Below, piece after piece: positions 10,189 through 22,688 of a stretch of 64,000 bases of DNA. The stretch lies in the NCBI RefSeq assembly GCF_010093535.1, contig NW_022985162.1:790211-854210 (forward strand). The letters are read 5' to 3'. The DNA comes from Lindgomyces ingoldianus. Taxonomy: Eukaryota; Ascomycota; Dothideomycetes; Pleosporales; Lindgomycetaceae. Numbering within the stretch: position 1 is the stretch's first letter; each line of letters begins with the position of its first letter. The notes under the pieces are model-generated. The model did not search any database, was not told the DNA's origin, and saw nothing but the letters and a program-made list of their open reading frames with translations. The position numbers and the translations under genes were made by a program.

Positions 10189-12280
10189 ATGGTTTGGAAA
10201 AAGCGAATCACTCCTTCAAGAAGCCGGAATTCCGAGCCAAAAGAAGAAACTCAATACCTCACAGGATTACCCCTTGCTTTTCTCTTCTTTGCCGTATGCC
10301 TTTCTGCGATTTTAATTATCTTAGATGTGTCGGTTCTAAGCACGGTGAGTGTAGAATCCGCAAATCGGGCCGGCGACGCAGCTCATATATCCACCAGGCA
10401 ATTCCCTCGATCACGACTTATTTCGGGACTGTGGAAGATGTTGACTGGTATGGGACGGCGTACCTTCTGTGCCTGTAAGAATAAAAGCAGCCTAGGACAC
10501 CTCCTCGTGCTCAGCCATTACTTTATCCAGCTACACTCACTCACATTCCTTGGTTTCGTGCTGATGTCCAATATAGTTGCTCAATCCAACCGCTTACCGG
10601 TCAAATATATAACAACTTCCGAGTCAAGGTCAGGAAATCCTCTCCGCTCGCAGCACTGTGCCACTTCTAAATATTCGCAGATCACATACATTGTTTTCCT
10701 CCTCGTCTTCGAGCTTGGCAGTCTGATTTGCGCTCTTTCGAAATCTAGTAAATCTTTCATTGTCGGTCGGGCGGTCTCAGGCATCGGAGGCGCTGGAGTA
10801 TTCAATGGAGGCATGGTCATTATCACAGCTGCGGCTCCTCCTGCGGTCAGGCCACAAATGCTCTCTATGTCTATGGCAATGGTTGGCATAGGAGGTGTGA
10901 TAGGACCTGTAGTTGGAGGCGCCATCACCCAGCATTTGGGTTGGCGATGGTGTACGTTGAATTCACCTCACCAAACCGGCTTTGACTAATTAGTGGCATA
11001 CATAGGTATGTGGATATTCCTGCCTCCAGGCGCTGTGGTTGCCATTATCTTCGTTTTCCAACCGATCCGAGATCAGATGAATAAGCCCAAAGCTATATCT
11101 GTTGTTCAAAACATGCACCACAAGTTCGATCTAATCGGCTTCGCCCTCTTTACACCGGCTTGCGTAATGTTCCTACTTGCTATGAGTTGGGGAGGTAGCA
11201 AGCTTGCGTGGAATTCCGCGACCGTAATTGGGCTGTTGTCTGCAGCGCCCGTCGTGGTAGGAATATTTGTTTGGTGGATATGGTATCGCCAAGACCGTGC
11301 CTTGATCCCGCCCGGAGTTATTATGAAACCTGTGGTCTTCTACGCCTGCCTAGTCTCTTTTCTTCAAGGTGGGGCATTTTTGATGACCCAATACTACCTC
11401 CCGCTGTGGTTTCAATCTGTCAAAGGTGCCGATCCGGAGAAAGGCGGGATAATGATGCTACCGACCTGTATTACACAGATTTTATCTAGTATTGGGTGCA
11501 CTCTACTTCGTAAGTCGTCCCATGACCGTGTATATAAATTTTCACTCACGCTGGATAGTCCGCACAATACCATATGCTCCTGCTTGGGGTATCTTCGGAA
11601 ACGTAGTGACAGCAGTTGGAACGGGCCTTATGACCACCTTCAACCCATCAACACCTGCGAGAAATTGGATTGGATATCAAATTCTAAACGGGGTTGGCCG
11701 AGGCATTGCTATGCAGATGGTAAGCCGCCGCTCGCTTTCCCTTTGCACCCCTACTTACAACTCACCTCGGCAGCCCGTCCTCGCCGTCCAAGCAGTTCTA
11801 CCAACCACCGAAATCGCAATTGCCACAGCCAACATGCTTTTCTTCCAATATTTCGGTGGCGCAGTCGCAAATTGTATTGCCAAAACCATCTTTCTCAATG
11901 CACTTCGTTCTGCGCTTGGCCGATATGCTCCGAGCGTTGATGCGCAGCAGGTCATCCATGCGGGTGCTACGGAAGTGTTCCACGTTATTGATGCAAACAA
12001 TTTAGAGGGCGTTGTAAAGGCGTATAACGAGGCTCTTGTCTTGACTTTCGTGAGTGCAAGGTCGATGCATTTCAAGTGGGTGTGGATGCTGACGATATGA
12101 TAGTGGCTTCCGACAGCTGCGGCATGTATTGCATGTGCTTCCACTTTTGGCCTGGGGTGGCAGAAGGTGTCATTTAAGGGATTCAAGGGTCAAGATGGGG
12201 ACAGCAGCTCCAGTGATATTTCGCCGAACTCGGGAACTGGGGAAAAAACTACTGCTGCGGCACGAGTAGTTGAGGCGTGA
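10189..12280 (+). CDS. MFS multidrug/toxin exporter, DHA2-type (14 TM), 557 aa
   Basis: Proton-driven drug or metabolite exporter of the plasma membrane. Eight exons: 10189-10344, 10398-10474, 10577-10628, 10681-10951, 11006-11509, 11559-11719, 11774-12049 and 12104-12280; all phases close to give 557 residues. Family marks are TM1 ending LIILDVSVLST, a motif-A-like loop QPLTGQIYNNFRVK, GRAVSGIGGAG, the antiporter motif C region GIGGVIGPVVGGAI followed by WRWCMWIFLPPG, then LPLWFQSVKGADPEKGGIMM and NGVGRGIAMQM. Exon 3 is only 52 nt. Length and 12+2 hydrophobic segments fit the DHA2 class often found beside secondary-metabolism or detoxification genes. The adjacent divergent regulator suggests substrate-induced expression. 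The substrate is unknown. Confidence 0.93.
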
Positions 12281-12834
12281 AGCATTCACTTTGTCCCCTC
12301 TAACATTATCCAGCTGGCTCCTTTGGCTTCTTGAGCACTCTTTTGCATCCCTCATCCGTAGCATTGGTGCTAGAAGACCCGTAAACATCAACGCATACGG
12401 CCGGATACACAAAATTATCTTTTACTTCTCGCCACTCTCTTATTTTACAAATATAGTACGCTTTTCTTTCCCTCTGTCATTACCGCCCTGTTTATCAAAG
12501 CCTTGGTGGCGCTTGTCGTTCGTTTTGTAATCAGATGTACTGTATAGAGCTCACAAATGGCGGCAACGCAGAGTTTCCACACTCGGATCTTAGGCAACAC
12601 CATTCATAAGCCACAATGCGGCATGTGGCTGTTAGATGGAGATTGCCGCCAAGCGTTTCCTGTCTTTCGTGCGTAAACATTTTACGCTAAGCGTTTTCGG
12701 CAATCCTTCAGTTCCTGCAGTTCTTGATAAATGGTTCACGTCCCCAGTGCTGCACAACTCACTTTTCTAGAAATAACATTCATTATTCAAGTCCCCCTCC
12801 ATTTGCAAGGGCGACTTCCTTGCGACGATAGGCT
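12281..12834. other. Intergenic region
   Basis: About 550 bp between the exporter stop and the DUF4188 start; it must contain the exporter terminator and the next promoter. No gene recognised. Confidence 0.4.
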
Positions 12835-13771
12835 ATGGCACGCCACAGACTCCCGAATATTTTCTACATCATCCAGGCTACCGACCTTAGTATTTCAACA
12901 TGGCTGCTGCTAGGCGCATCTGCTCAATGTCTCTTGCTCACCTTCTTGCCAAGAAATATAGCGGTTCTCCCTGCAATAATCTTCTTCCTTTACCGCATCA
13001 TCCGTACCTTCCTCGTGGCCTCTGGGAGACTCCCCAACCCACTTGCAGAGGGCGTAATTTATGGCCGCACCACTGCGCAATTTCCATCTTCAGACGGTAG
13101 CATCACCTCTAATCGCTCCAGCTCCACTATTGTCGTCCTCGTCCTCGGATTCTCTACAACCCACGCCGCTGGCCGCTTCACCCCAGGCAGCAAAACCACA
13201 GGCCAGTACTTCACTCGTATGTGGCGCCAAGCGGAATCCAAGCGCGAAGAGTACGGATACCTCGGAAACACGCCCGCCCTGACCGCTGAGCCCGATACCA
13301 TTGAGCAGTATGGGACTCGAACTGGGGACGATAAGGGGGTGACGATGGTGTGGATTAGTTATTGGAAGAGTTTGGATGGGTTGCATCAGTTTGCGCATGA
13401 GGGCGCGCATTTGAAGGGGTGGAGGTGGTGGGAGAAGGAAGGTGGGGAGAAGTTGCCGCATGTTGGCGTTATGCATGAGGCGTATGAGGTTCCGGCGGGG
13501 AATTGGGAGAATATTTTTCATAATTTTAAGCCGTTTGCAATCGGTACGTTGTATGGCTTGAGAATCTAGTGGGGTACTGTGCTAATTTTTACTAGGCAAT
13601 ACAAAGTTTGCGTTAAAGCGACCCAGTACTGAACTTGAAGAAGCACAGGAGAAGGGGGAGACGGTCAAGTTTGTCAGTGGGCTCAGTGCAGTGCCAGCTA
13701 AGGCGAAGGAATGGAAGAGCATGGAGACTCGGATGGGGAGGCCACTGGGTAGCGTGAGTGCGAAGAAGTGA
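12835..13771 (+). CDS. DUF4188 family monooxygenase-like protein (294 aa)
   Basis: Exons 12835-13543 and 13596-13771 (intron 52 nt, phase 1). After two hydrophobic N-terminal segments (STWLLLGASAQCLLL and a second at about residues 42-62) comes the DUF4188 domain: LVLGFSTTHAAGRFTPGSK, YFTRMWRQAE, EYGYLGNTP, GVTMVWISYWKSLDGLHQFA, GWRWWEKEGGEKLPHVGVMH and EAYEVPAGNWENIFHNFKP. The fold is a dimeric alpha/beta barrel related to small heme-degrading or quinone monooxygenases. Activity of fungal members is unestablished, and many sit in secondary-metabolite loci. The start at 12835 opens the frame that includes the membrane segments. It is co-oriented with the exporter, 0.55 kb downstream. Confidence 0.85.
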
Positions 13772-16700
13772 AGAGCTAGGAGGAAGTCTCAGATGTCCCC
13801 TGAGAACCGACTGAATCGAATAGACTGGCAGGTTTGAGTATAAGTGGCCTCGGAATCTGAAAACCGAAATCCAACAATTCAGTAGTGGTATGGAAGGGCA
13901 GGTAAATTCGATAGACGGAGGTGATCAAGGAGGGAATGCATTTCATGTTTCTGTCAGACGGGCGAACGAGCTGGTATATATGAGGGTATTATAGATCGCA
14001 CGGCTTCACTAGTGTCGGAGACGGCTTAGCCCAATGAAAGACATAACTGTCGCCTTTGCAATCCACTCACGATATCGGCTCGCATCTTTAAAGTTTAATA
14101 ACCCGATTAAGCCGAAAAGAGGCTGATTTATGTGTCCTACGCTCAGTTTCGTAGCTGTTAGCCTCATGATGTCGTTCACAAGATACCAAAGGCCAACAGT
14201 GGTGGTCAGTGTAAGAAGGGCAGATCGCGAAGTCCCCCGAACGGCAGTCATGACCCAGGCTCCTCCCAGGCATACTATGTCGCTGCCCCAACGCGCCTAC
14301 CCGTATGATTAAAATCACCTGTGATTTGAAACGCACTCAGAAAGCCATGAGCATGTCTATTAATTGCGAGCCTTGGAGTTGATTAAGCACAGGTCTGCTT
14401 CACCGCTTCTCAGAACAAGCCTCCGCGTCTTCACCTTCGAACCCTCCTTCCTCGAAAATCTCTTACCCTCACTCTAGCACCCTCTGAACAGCTCACCACT
14501 AGAACCTAACCTATTATACTTAACTGCTCTGGATCTTCGACGTTGATGAGAGACATATGAAGCCACAGACTCTGACCTTCGCCCCTGCCCTGTGTTATGA
14601 AACTAATCCTCGCTATCCCCGCAGGCGCACTAGCTGCAACTGCTAGAGAGGTTGCAGGATTTGATTCAGGCAACTCAGGCACAGCGAGTGAGCAATTTTT
14701 TCCTAGGGGAACTTACTGCGTCCACTCAACCGAACATGCAGCTAGGAGCAATCACCTTTGTGATGAGAACCGGCACCTCACCTTCCTCCACCCTTGTTCC
14801 GGGTCCCGCGACATGAAGATCTGTGACTACGGTGTGCTTGTTGCGAATTGCAACACACATGAAAAGCCCCCTCGGGGATTCCATTTGTGGCAGGGCCAGC
14901 GACGATCCCCGCAGGCAACTACTGCACTGGAAATAAACTCGAAATCTGCGATCAGCATGATAAAAACCAGTCTATTCAAATGCTATGATTCCACAGACTC
15001 ATCTGGTACACGCGTTGCATACAACAGGTTATCACGAGAGGTAGAGGGCATGGATGATCCTATGCTACTAGGAGCAGCAACCCCATCTCTAGAAACGACA
15101 TCCTAATCTGCGGTCAGAACCACTACAATCACCTATTTTTAGCATTGCTTCGTTGAGGTTGACTCACCTTTGAAGCCCTTAGCATAATGCGGACTTCACT
15201 TCGAGACTCAGAGGCCTCGGAAAATCCCGAGCTAGAGGAGCAGCCTCATTCCCATATTCCGTAGCTACGGCACTGCCCTGAGAGACGGCAAGACACCGCC
15301 CTTGCGATGTGTGCACGTCGGAAGCTAGCAGGTGCATAAAAAATAATAATATCTGAATCTGTAAGCAACAAGGGTATTTAAGGAGGGACTCAACCTGCCG
15401 TGAGCAACATTTACATGGAGTCTTCTCTCCAGTCTAATTGTGTCGAATCTAAGCCAAGTCTCTCCGGAATGTGGCCCTGTTGTTAGCTACTGATTAGCAG
15501 GAACATCGCCATTTGCGACCTGAACTACAACTTGATCGCCATCAACACCTGCCCACAATAGTGTACCACGGCAAAGATAGACCCAGGATCCCAATTGCCT
15601 AGTGCAAAGTATAGTAGCAGCATATGAAGCTCGGGACGGTAGACTAGCCCTCATAGCTTGACTGACCCCGGGCTAAAGTGCGCGCCCGGTACTATCTTCA
15701 GCACCGGCGCCTCGCGATGACCCTAGGTGGAAATGAACGCCCACTACTGCATAGTACACTGATAACAAGATTCAGATTTACGACCAAAATCCCCGGATAC
15801 GGTCTATGGCCCATTGACCAGGCGATTCTAGATAGTTCTGGTATTCTCATCGACCACTGCCTTTACGCGTGTGGCCTCGATTTCGGGGTTGGAGGGGTAT
15901 GGTGCATGAGGCGTCGAAGGGGAATGATTCGTCTCCAGGTGCTTTCAGATGTTCGGGATGTGACATTCTGGGTGGCTTGTTAACCTTGCGCACCCATTCC
16001 GAAGTCGGGCGAGATGGCTTTTCATGGGCTTTCACATCTTCAAGTGAATAAGTTAGGCCTCAATTTTATTTTCGATTCGGAGTGATATGGTTGGTGGGTG
16101 TGGGCAACCTTACTCAACTCCATTACAATCACATATGACTCCACCTTGTGTGACTGATATCCTTGCACCCAGTGACATCTATTTGCGTAAGTAAATCCAT
16201 TACCTTTCTCCCAAATACTACTGTAAAAGGGAGGCAACCTTTGAATAAGACGAACATAACTCACCCTCTTCGCGGCAGTGTCTCTCTTGTCGAATCACAG
16301 ACACTTCGCAACACTCCTGGAAAAGGAGATCGCGATCACTATCAATTTGCCGCGTCGTGTTTGTTGGCGCCCCTGAGGAGGCGGGACGGGGGGTTCGTAT
16401 GTGGTTTGAGCCTTCTGCCGAAAATAGTGCACTACACATGGAGTCCTCGTCCATCATTGCCCGGAGAGGGAATTCATGTTGATGTAAGCCGCCATCACAC
16501 TTCACCCTTCAGATGTCGCGCGGATGAATAGAAAGAAAATCTTGCGCGAATGAGCTTCATCGCTGATTCGCTGGATGTGGACCTCCGACCTCGAAGGGCG
16601 GCTAATATGCTAGACTCTTACAGTGACCAACCTCAACGGTTCGGCACCATGTAGGTCCAGAAGAACCTGTGAATCCATTTAGGATGCCTCGTGAGTTAAG

Positions 16701-17855
16701 AATATGGCAAACGGGAACGGTAGGTGTATCATCAGTGCGCGAGCTAGCGTTGCCGGTGTCGAAGGTATCGCGGGGAAATTGCGAATCCCCTGCGAAGCAA
16801 TCGTGATGTCTTCTCACCCGATCCGATATCATCATGCCTTCGGAGTTATTGGACAACACTCGGCCTCAGATATCTGTGAACCTGGGATTGGTGAAGTAAT
16901 CCAGCGAGCAACACGAGATGCTCACCAGTGAAGCAACGCTTGGTCGTTGTCGCCCGTTGCCACCTTCTGTGGTGACCTGATACGCGTTGTGCCCAGCTCG
17001 CCGCCCTTACCCCTCACTCTTCATATGAACTCAATGCAGAGTAGAATCGATAGACAAGAAAAAGCACGCTCTTTGTCGACTTTACAAAGTTGATTCGCTC
17101 GAAGCACGAGGCTGTCCAGAAGAATTATTCGCAACCAACTGGTCATTGGCTGGAATCGAGATTGGCTAAACCGCATTCGTCAGCCGCAGCTTTTTGGGGG
17201 TTATGAAGTGCATGCAATCCCGACCAACTCAGGCAAGAATTGCATCACCCCATATTTATGGAACGCAGGAATGGACCCAATTCCTAAGTCCCAACAAAGT
17301 CCAGATGTCAATTTTTATCTCGTCACGTTCTCCTGCCCAGCTCGCGTGACGATTCGACGGATCTGAAATGCGGCCCTTGCGCTAAATCTTGCCAATCTTG
17401 GGTGTAAGCGACGCCATTGGCTCAGCGCCGCAACCCGAGCATATCGCCCCCTGCACCACCTGTCCAACGACCATTGACATCTTCTTGGTGCCTGCATCTG
17501 GCCCACAATGCGTGCGTTGAATTGGTTAAGAAAAAGCAGTTGTCGACATTGAGCGAGCTGACAAAGTTCTATCGGGTACCTGGGCCCCGGACCGGTCCAA
17601 CGTGTGTCATCCAGTCCCGCCCACAAATCACACTCCAGCACTATCCGTCACATCCTGGGGAGCCCGATAGGTGACTTGTGTGGTTTGCCGTTGTGGAGAC
17701 ATTCCTCTGGTGGCTTGAGGGGGAAGCTGGGGGGGTAAGCGGGTATAATTGTTCAGTGTCGCTCGTCGGACGTTGGCCAAACGTCCCTGAAGGCAATGCT
17801 CGCATTGTCATTGTTACTCTCAAAGGAGAGTTGATCGAGGCAAAAGCTATCCATC
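13772..17855. other. 4.1-kb gene-poor region
   Basis: No convincing gene apart from the weak candidate at 14597-15106, listed separately. A minus-strand frame at 14009-14251 has a hydrophobic segment (SALLTLTTTVGLWYLV) and might be a relic of a small membrane protein. Other frames at 15678-15983, 16163-16531 and 17315-17641 look random: no motif and no neighbours that splice on. Confidence 0.4.
14597..15106 (+). CDS. Possible small secreted protein, probably mis-framed or decaying
   Basis: A 169-codon frame beginning MKLILAIPAGALAATA, a plausible signal peptide. It holds GTYC at about residues 37-40, then MKICDYG and NCNTHEKP. About 100 nt downstream, in a different frame, the sequence encodes GNYCTGNKLEICDQHD, which repeats the G-x-Y-C ... 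ICD pattern. This suggests a secreted protein with two similar cysteine-containing repeats whose second repeat is reached by an unseen intron or has been lost by a frameshift. No family name can be given. Treat as tentative. Confidence 0.3.
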   Translation: MKLILAIPAGALAATAREVAGFDSGNSGTASEQFFPRGTYCVHSTEHAARSNHLCDENRHLTFLHPCSGSRDMKICDYGVLVANCNTHEKPPRGFHLWQGQRRSPQATTALEINSKSAISMIKTSLFKCYDSTDSSGTRVAYNRLSREVEGMDDPMLLGAATPSLETTS

Positions 17856-19169
17856 ATGAGGTTCCCTCCTCTTTCGGTGTTGCTGTCGTGGCCGAAACCG
17901 AATTATGTTGATCCAGTTACGAGAGGGCCGGGTTTGATCATCGTCGAGCTTTGCATTTTGCCTTTCGCTTTGCTCTGCGTGGGTCTGCGGCTTTGGGTGC
18001 GGATAGGATGGCTGCATAAGAGTTGGTGGGATGATTGGCTTATGGTTGTCGCGATGGTGAGTTCTCAGTCAATTACATTTGAGTCAATCTGTCTAATTGT
18101 CATCCAGCTCTTCTCCTGTGGAACAACGGCCTTGGTCATCATGGGTAAGTTTCCTCGGTACTACGGCCTAAATGCGAACTGACCGAGTGTAAAGCGACTC
18201 AACTATATGGCTGGAACATCCACGTTTGGGATCTGACCATCCATCAGATGGAGACAGGACGAAAGGTGAGTGCGCTCCACTCGGAACCACTGCTCGACAT
18301 GACCTTACCTGACCCTCACAGGCTTCAATGGCAGGACAAACTCTCTTCGTGCTGGCCTCAAGTTTTGTGAAGCTATCCATCCTTACCAGCTACTTTCGCA
18401 TTGCTCCTGAGAAGTCGACATTCCGAAGGGTGATTTGGGTTGTCTTTGGCATCGTCATGGCCGCTTTCCTAGTCTTCCTCATCATGTTGTGGACGCAGTG
18501 CATGTCAGTTCATTCACCCATTTCATCGGCCCATCTAAGCTGACCTGTATGCGTAGTCCGATTAGCAGCTATTGGACCTTCACTGCTGACCACCGCGACT
18601 GCATACCGGAAGGTCCTCCGCTCGTCGCCCAGACAGTCATCAATGTCGCTACTGACTTCATGATATACGTCCTTCCCATGCCAACGCTCTTCAAACTCAG
18701 TCTTCCAACCTCGCAACGCATCGGTCTGATGATCCTCTTTGGCGTCGGTGGAGTCATTGTCGTCGCAGGCAGCTTCCGAGCGTACTGGGTGCACTACGTC
18801 CTCTTCGAGACCTACGATGTGACTTGGGAGGGGTTCCAAATTTGGGTATGGACGGCCGTCGAAACCAACGTTGGGGTCATATGTGGATGCATTCCCTCCT
18901 TGAAGCCGCTCCTGTTCCCGGCACGTGCTCGAGCTGGAGGATCCCGAGGGTCAAAGCCGTATGGATCAGGACACAGCGCCCGGAAACCGCCGCCCCGGCC
19001 AGCTGAACACGAACTCGAGACCCGTGGCCTGACGTCAAAGGAGGCAAAAGACCCAAGCATTGCCGTCCGAGGCCTGCCCATAGGCCCTCCGCGCCCGATG
19101 AGCGACGGAACCGCGAAGAGTAGCATGTATGAGACTGATTTGGAACAACAGAAAACGTACATGTACTAA
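17856..19169 (+). CDS. Rhodopsin-like integral membrane protein of filamentous fungi (367 aa)
   Basis: Seven-transmembrane protein of the large fungal 'rhodopsin domain' family, often annotated as PTH11-like; possible sensor, without a retinal-lysine assignment. Exons 17856-18056, 18108-18144, 18195-18265, 18322-18503 and 18557-19169; all phases close. Family features are the first TM pair separated by [20 protein letters not shown], then [35 protein letters not shown] after splicing, [40 protein letters not shown] and [21 protein letters not shown] hydrophilic tail of about 100 residues rich in Pro, Arg and Ser follows, probably cytosolic. The 37-nt second exon is very short, but splicing restores the helix. 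The ligand is unknown. Confidence 0.88.
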
Positions 19170-20384
19170 GCGTACTGAGCTTGACTTTCTTTCGGAATTC
19201 CTTTCCTTACCCGCTAATAGCGTACTGTCGTGCGCGTTGTGTAGATAGCATTTTTCTTTTGATCAGCTCTCCTCCAACCTCACTTACTCATTCTTCTTAT
19301 CTTCCAATGTCAAGGCCTCGCACTGATGGTCGTAGTTCGAGACTAGAATTCCAGCCGTATTGGCTCCGGCTTCAATGCCATCGTCTCCTTCAGTCTTGGT
19401 CAGGGGCAGCGTGACTGCCCACCCTTCATTTCTTTCTTCATCAGACGTCAATCAAACTGTTAACAAACGTTTTTTGTCCTGCGGCCCGTGCCCAATGATG
19501 TCAGTGCCGTCACCGCTGTGTCTAGAGCACTTTCTCCGTTGCCTCATGAGACGAGTGGAGGAAATGAACCATGGCTCCAGGGTTCGGATAAATCGCCGAG
19601 GGTCAATCAAGAAGCAACGGGCACTATGCTAAATCCCACACAGACCGCGGAGGGGATTGCGATATAGCAGAAATGCTCTTTTTAAGAGTCAAGGCACAAT
19701 GCCGGTTGCTAGGAGACGGTTGGGGAGGTTCCAAGCGGGCACGGGGGGTCCAGCGACCAGCGACGTGGCTTTGGGTCGCGAAACGCGCTCGGCCTCGGCT
19801 ACCCACGCCACCGGAGCTTTTCCTCCAGTCCTTCGCCTTCGATGCATCATGCAGGCAAGCTGCATCATGACATCTGCGCCAGCAATTCTTCTGCATGCCA
19901 GTTGTTCACCGCCTACCAACGTCGCCGAATTCGATTTTTTTACATCGGCTTTGCCATACGCTGTCCCAGCTTATTCCTGCTGGGAACATCCCAAGGCCAA
20001 GATGCAGGTCCATCCATGCCCGTCAAACGTCATGATCTGAGCGCACTGGCAAAACTTGAGGCCTCTGAAATAACGCACAGTCCCATAACATAGTTCCTGT
20101 TTTGCCATGTCGTCCGAGCGGGAGGGCTGGCTGGAACGGTTGGAACCGCGGTGCTGGCCATGCTGGGCGTCGTCGAGACGGCAGACACCACACGGCTAGG
20201 CTAGCTTCGCTCAGCATCCGATTCATTGCCAACGCATAGTGCAGACTGTGGACAATTCACTTGCGCGAGCTGGATACGAGCGGGCCAGCAGCGTCCGGCA
20301 GCGAGCATTTATAAAGACAATGCACTGGTACCTTGCATGAGGATGCTTTTCGGTCCCAGAGAAATTCTTTGTTACCATAGCAGG
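19170..20384. other. Intergenic region
   Basis: About 1.2 kb. Overlapping frames on both strands at 19620-20040 reflect GC-rich sequence; none has a family motif. It presumably contains the promoter of the FAD enzyme gene. Confidence 0.4.
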
Positions 20385-22028
20385 ATGAGATACAGCTTCA
20401 CATTATTTTGCTTGCTTGTGTCAGCGATACTGTTCGAGCTGATAGAAGCCCACCCTACGAAACCAAAACTTCCTGTGTGCATTGTTGGCGCCGGTCCGGC
20501 GGGACTAACGGCGGCAAACAGACTCGAGAAGAAAGGATTGAAGGCGGTACTATTCGAAAAGCAGCCTGAAATTGGTGGGAAATGCCAGAGTTACTATGAC
20601 GAGAAGTGGGTTCGACTTTTTTTCCCTCGCAACTTCTTTTTGTGCAGTGGCTGACCTGCATACGAGGGGCATTTTCCATCCTCTTGGAGCCGCCTTCTAC
20701 TCCAACGCTACCTATCCCGAAACCCTGAAAGTTATCAACGCGACTGGAGTTTTGTCGGAACCTTTTGCGCTTGCGGGGAGCAGAGAACAGTTCAGGTTCA
20801 ATGCCACGACGGGAGTAATTGAACCTTTGCCTGGGCTATCCAATCCGTTCCTGTTGCAACTGTTTACGGAAATACCGAGGTATGCGGTGCTTTGGCAGAA
20901 GGTCTTTGCACCGCTTAGCGTGCCAAGCTTCAAGGTACGATACACTAAATTCCGGGGTTGCGTGGATGCTGATATCGGAATTACAGAAAGGCGTGCCTAC
21001 GGAACTGACGGTACCCGGTGTCGAATGGTTTCACAACAACAACTTTACTGCCCTCCCAATTCTACTCGTCAATCCGCTGGCACTCTATGGCTACGGAGAT
21101 ATACGAGTCGTGCCAGCTGTAAGTTGGGGCTGAAACAGGAATTGTGTCGCATACTGACAACAAATAGTTGTACATCCTCCAATACATAACCCCAGATATC
21201 TTGACTGCTTTTATCGGCCAACATAACGTGTACTACACTGGTGAGTATTTCCGTCCTGATTTCCACGTATAGTATAGGTCCTTACCAAATCTTGCAGATT
21301 TCCACAAAGTCTGGCTCCAATGGGCACAGAAATCCATCAAAAGCCCAGTCTACACTAACACAGAAGTCACCTGCATTGAGCGATCTGGTTCAAATCCCGT
21401 AATTCGATACCACCAACAGTACGGCCATTTCCGCAAATGGGGCCACCAAGACTGCTCGTCCATTATCATGGCCTTCCCACCGACCCTTCACAACCTAAAA
21501 AAGAGTGGACTAGACTACACGGAAGATGAAGAAGAAGTCTTTGGCGCCGTCGGTGTCCACAATTACTTCTCCTCAGCCGTGAACCTTAAACTCCCCTTCG
21601 GCGTATCCTACATCGCAAACTCAACCTCTCCAACCGTCCCACCTCCCAATGAAGGTGAACCAGTCGCCGTCCTGCGGCTCTCTCCAAACTCCACCATCTC
21701 GACGTCCTGGTCTTGGGGTCCGTATCGGGAATTCGAATCGAAGAAAGCAGCACACGATCTTCTCAAAACAACGCTGTCTAAAATAAATAAAGACCCAAGA
21801 GATGTATCCGCGATGTCAGTGCCGCTGAACAAGGACGATGTTCGGGTGTTTCGAAAGTGGGATTACTTCCCGCATTTTGATTCCGAACAATTGAAGTGCG
21901 GGTGGTATGAGAAGCTGAATAAGTTGCAGGGGTGTAAGAAAACGTATTGGGCGAGTGGGTTGAATGGGATGGAGACGGTTGAGTGGGCGATTAGAGCGGG
22001 AATTGATGTTGTGGATTCCTACTTTTGA
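20385..22028 (+). CDS. Secreted FAD-dependent amine-oxidase-like flavoenzyme (474 aa)
   Basis: Flavin oxidoreductase of the NAD(P)-binding Rossmann / amine-oxidase-like group. Exons 20385-20605, 20667-20934, 20987-21118, 21168-21240 and 21298-22028 close in frame. The N-terminus (MRYSFTLFCLLVSAILFELIEA) is a clear signal peptide, unusual for this fold and pointing to secretion. The FAD-binding motif is VCIVGAGPAGLTAANRLEKKG, with the ribose-binding Glu in VLFEKQPEIGGKC about 30 residues on. Splicing at 20606-20666 gives SYYDEKGIFHPLGAAFYSNA, matching the family. Further on: FRKWGHQDCSSIIMAFPPT, a second FAD-contact region, and SGLNGMETVEWAIRAG near the C-terminus. Substrate unknown. Related genes occur in secondary-metabolite loci, but no partner is evident here. 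Confidence 0.85.
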
Positions 22029-22688
22029 TGGCGCCTGTCAGACTCTACGAAGAAAAGGATAGGCAGAAAGAAGAGAGCTGGGTTGGTAAAGTACGATGGG
22101 CTGGGCTGGCCATTTGTTTTTCTGCGATTTTCTTTCTGCGTTTGCGATACCCCCGTTGTATGAGTATGGATGGATGGGTATTGTGAGTGTTCTAGCGTTT
22201 TTTCGGACATCACGATTATGACCTCGAACGCTTTATGACGGACGGGACGGAAGGTTCATGATCACGGCTTGGATGGCAACGAGGTTTATGACAGCAAGAC
22301 ACGGCTGTACTCTTAGAGCGGTAGATAGATAATGCGTCTCGGGCTGTATGTAGTAATGTCTTTGACGAGACGAGCAATGTAATTAGTCTCCCTCCCCAAC
22401 ATACTTCCCATCACGGTTGTCTTTACGTCCTTCCTCAACCCACCGCACTGAGGAGTTTTCCAGGGTTGGATGTCTTCCCCGCACTTCGTCCTTCGGTATC
22501 ATCTGCCCATCCTCCTGCCTAATTTAGCTAGATGGCGATCACGGATAGTCGCACTGCATGGCAGCCGCATGCCGGGTTGTGGGGGCGGATCGAAGGTGCA
22601 GAAAACGGTACCCGAGCCCCGTTCATGGACATCCCAGCTTCTTCTCCGTCCGAGCCTAGATCTAGACTTCACTTGATCCACGATTTCC
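22029..22688. other. Intergenic region
   Basis: About 660 bp between co-oriented genes; no gene seen. The 22545-22650 part is GC-rich. Confidence 0.35.
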
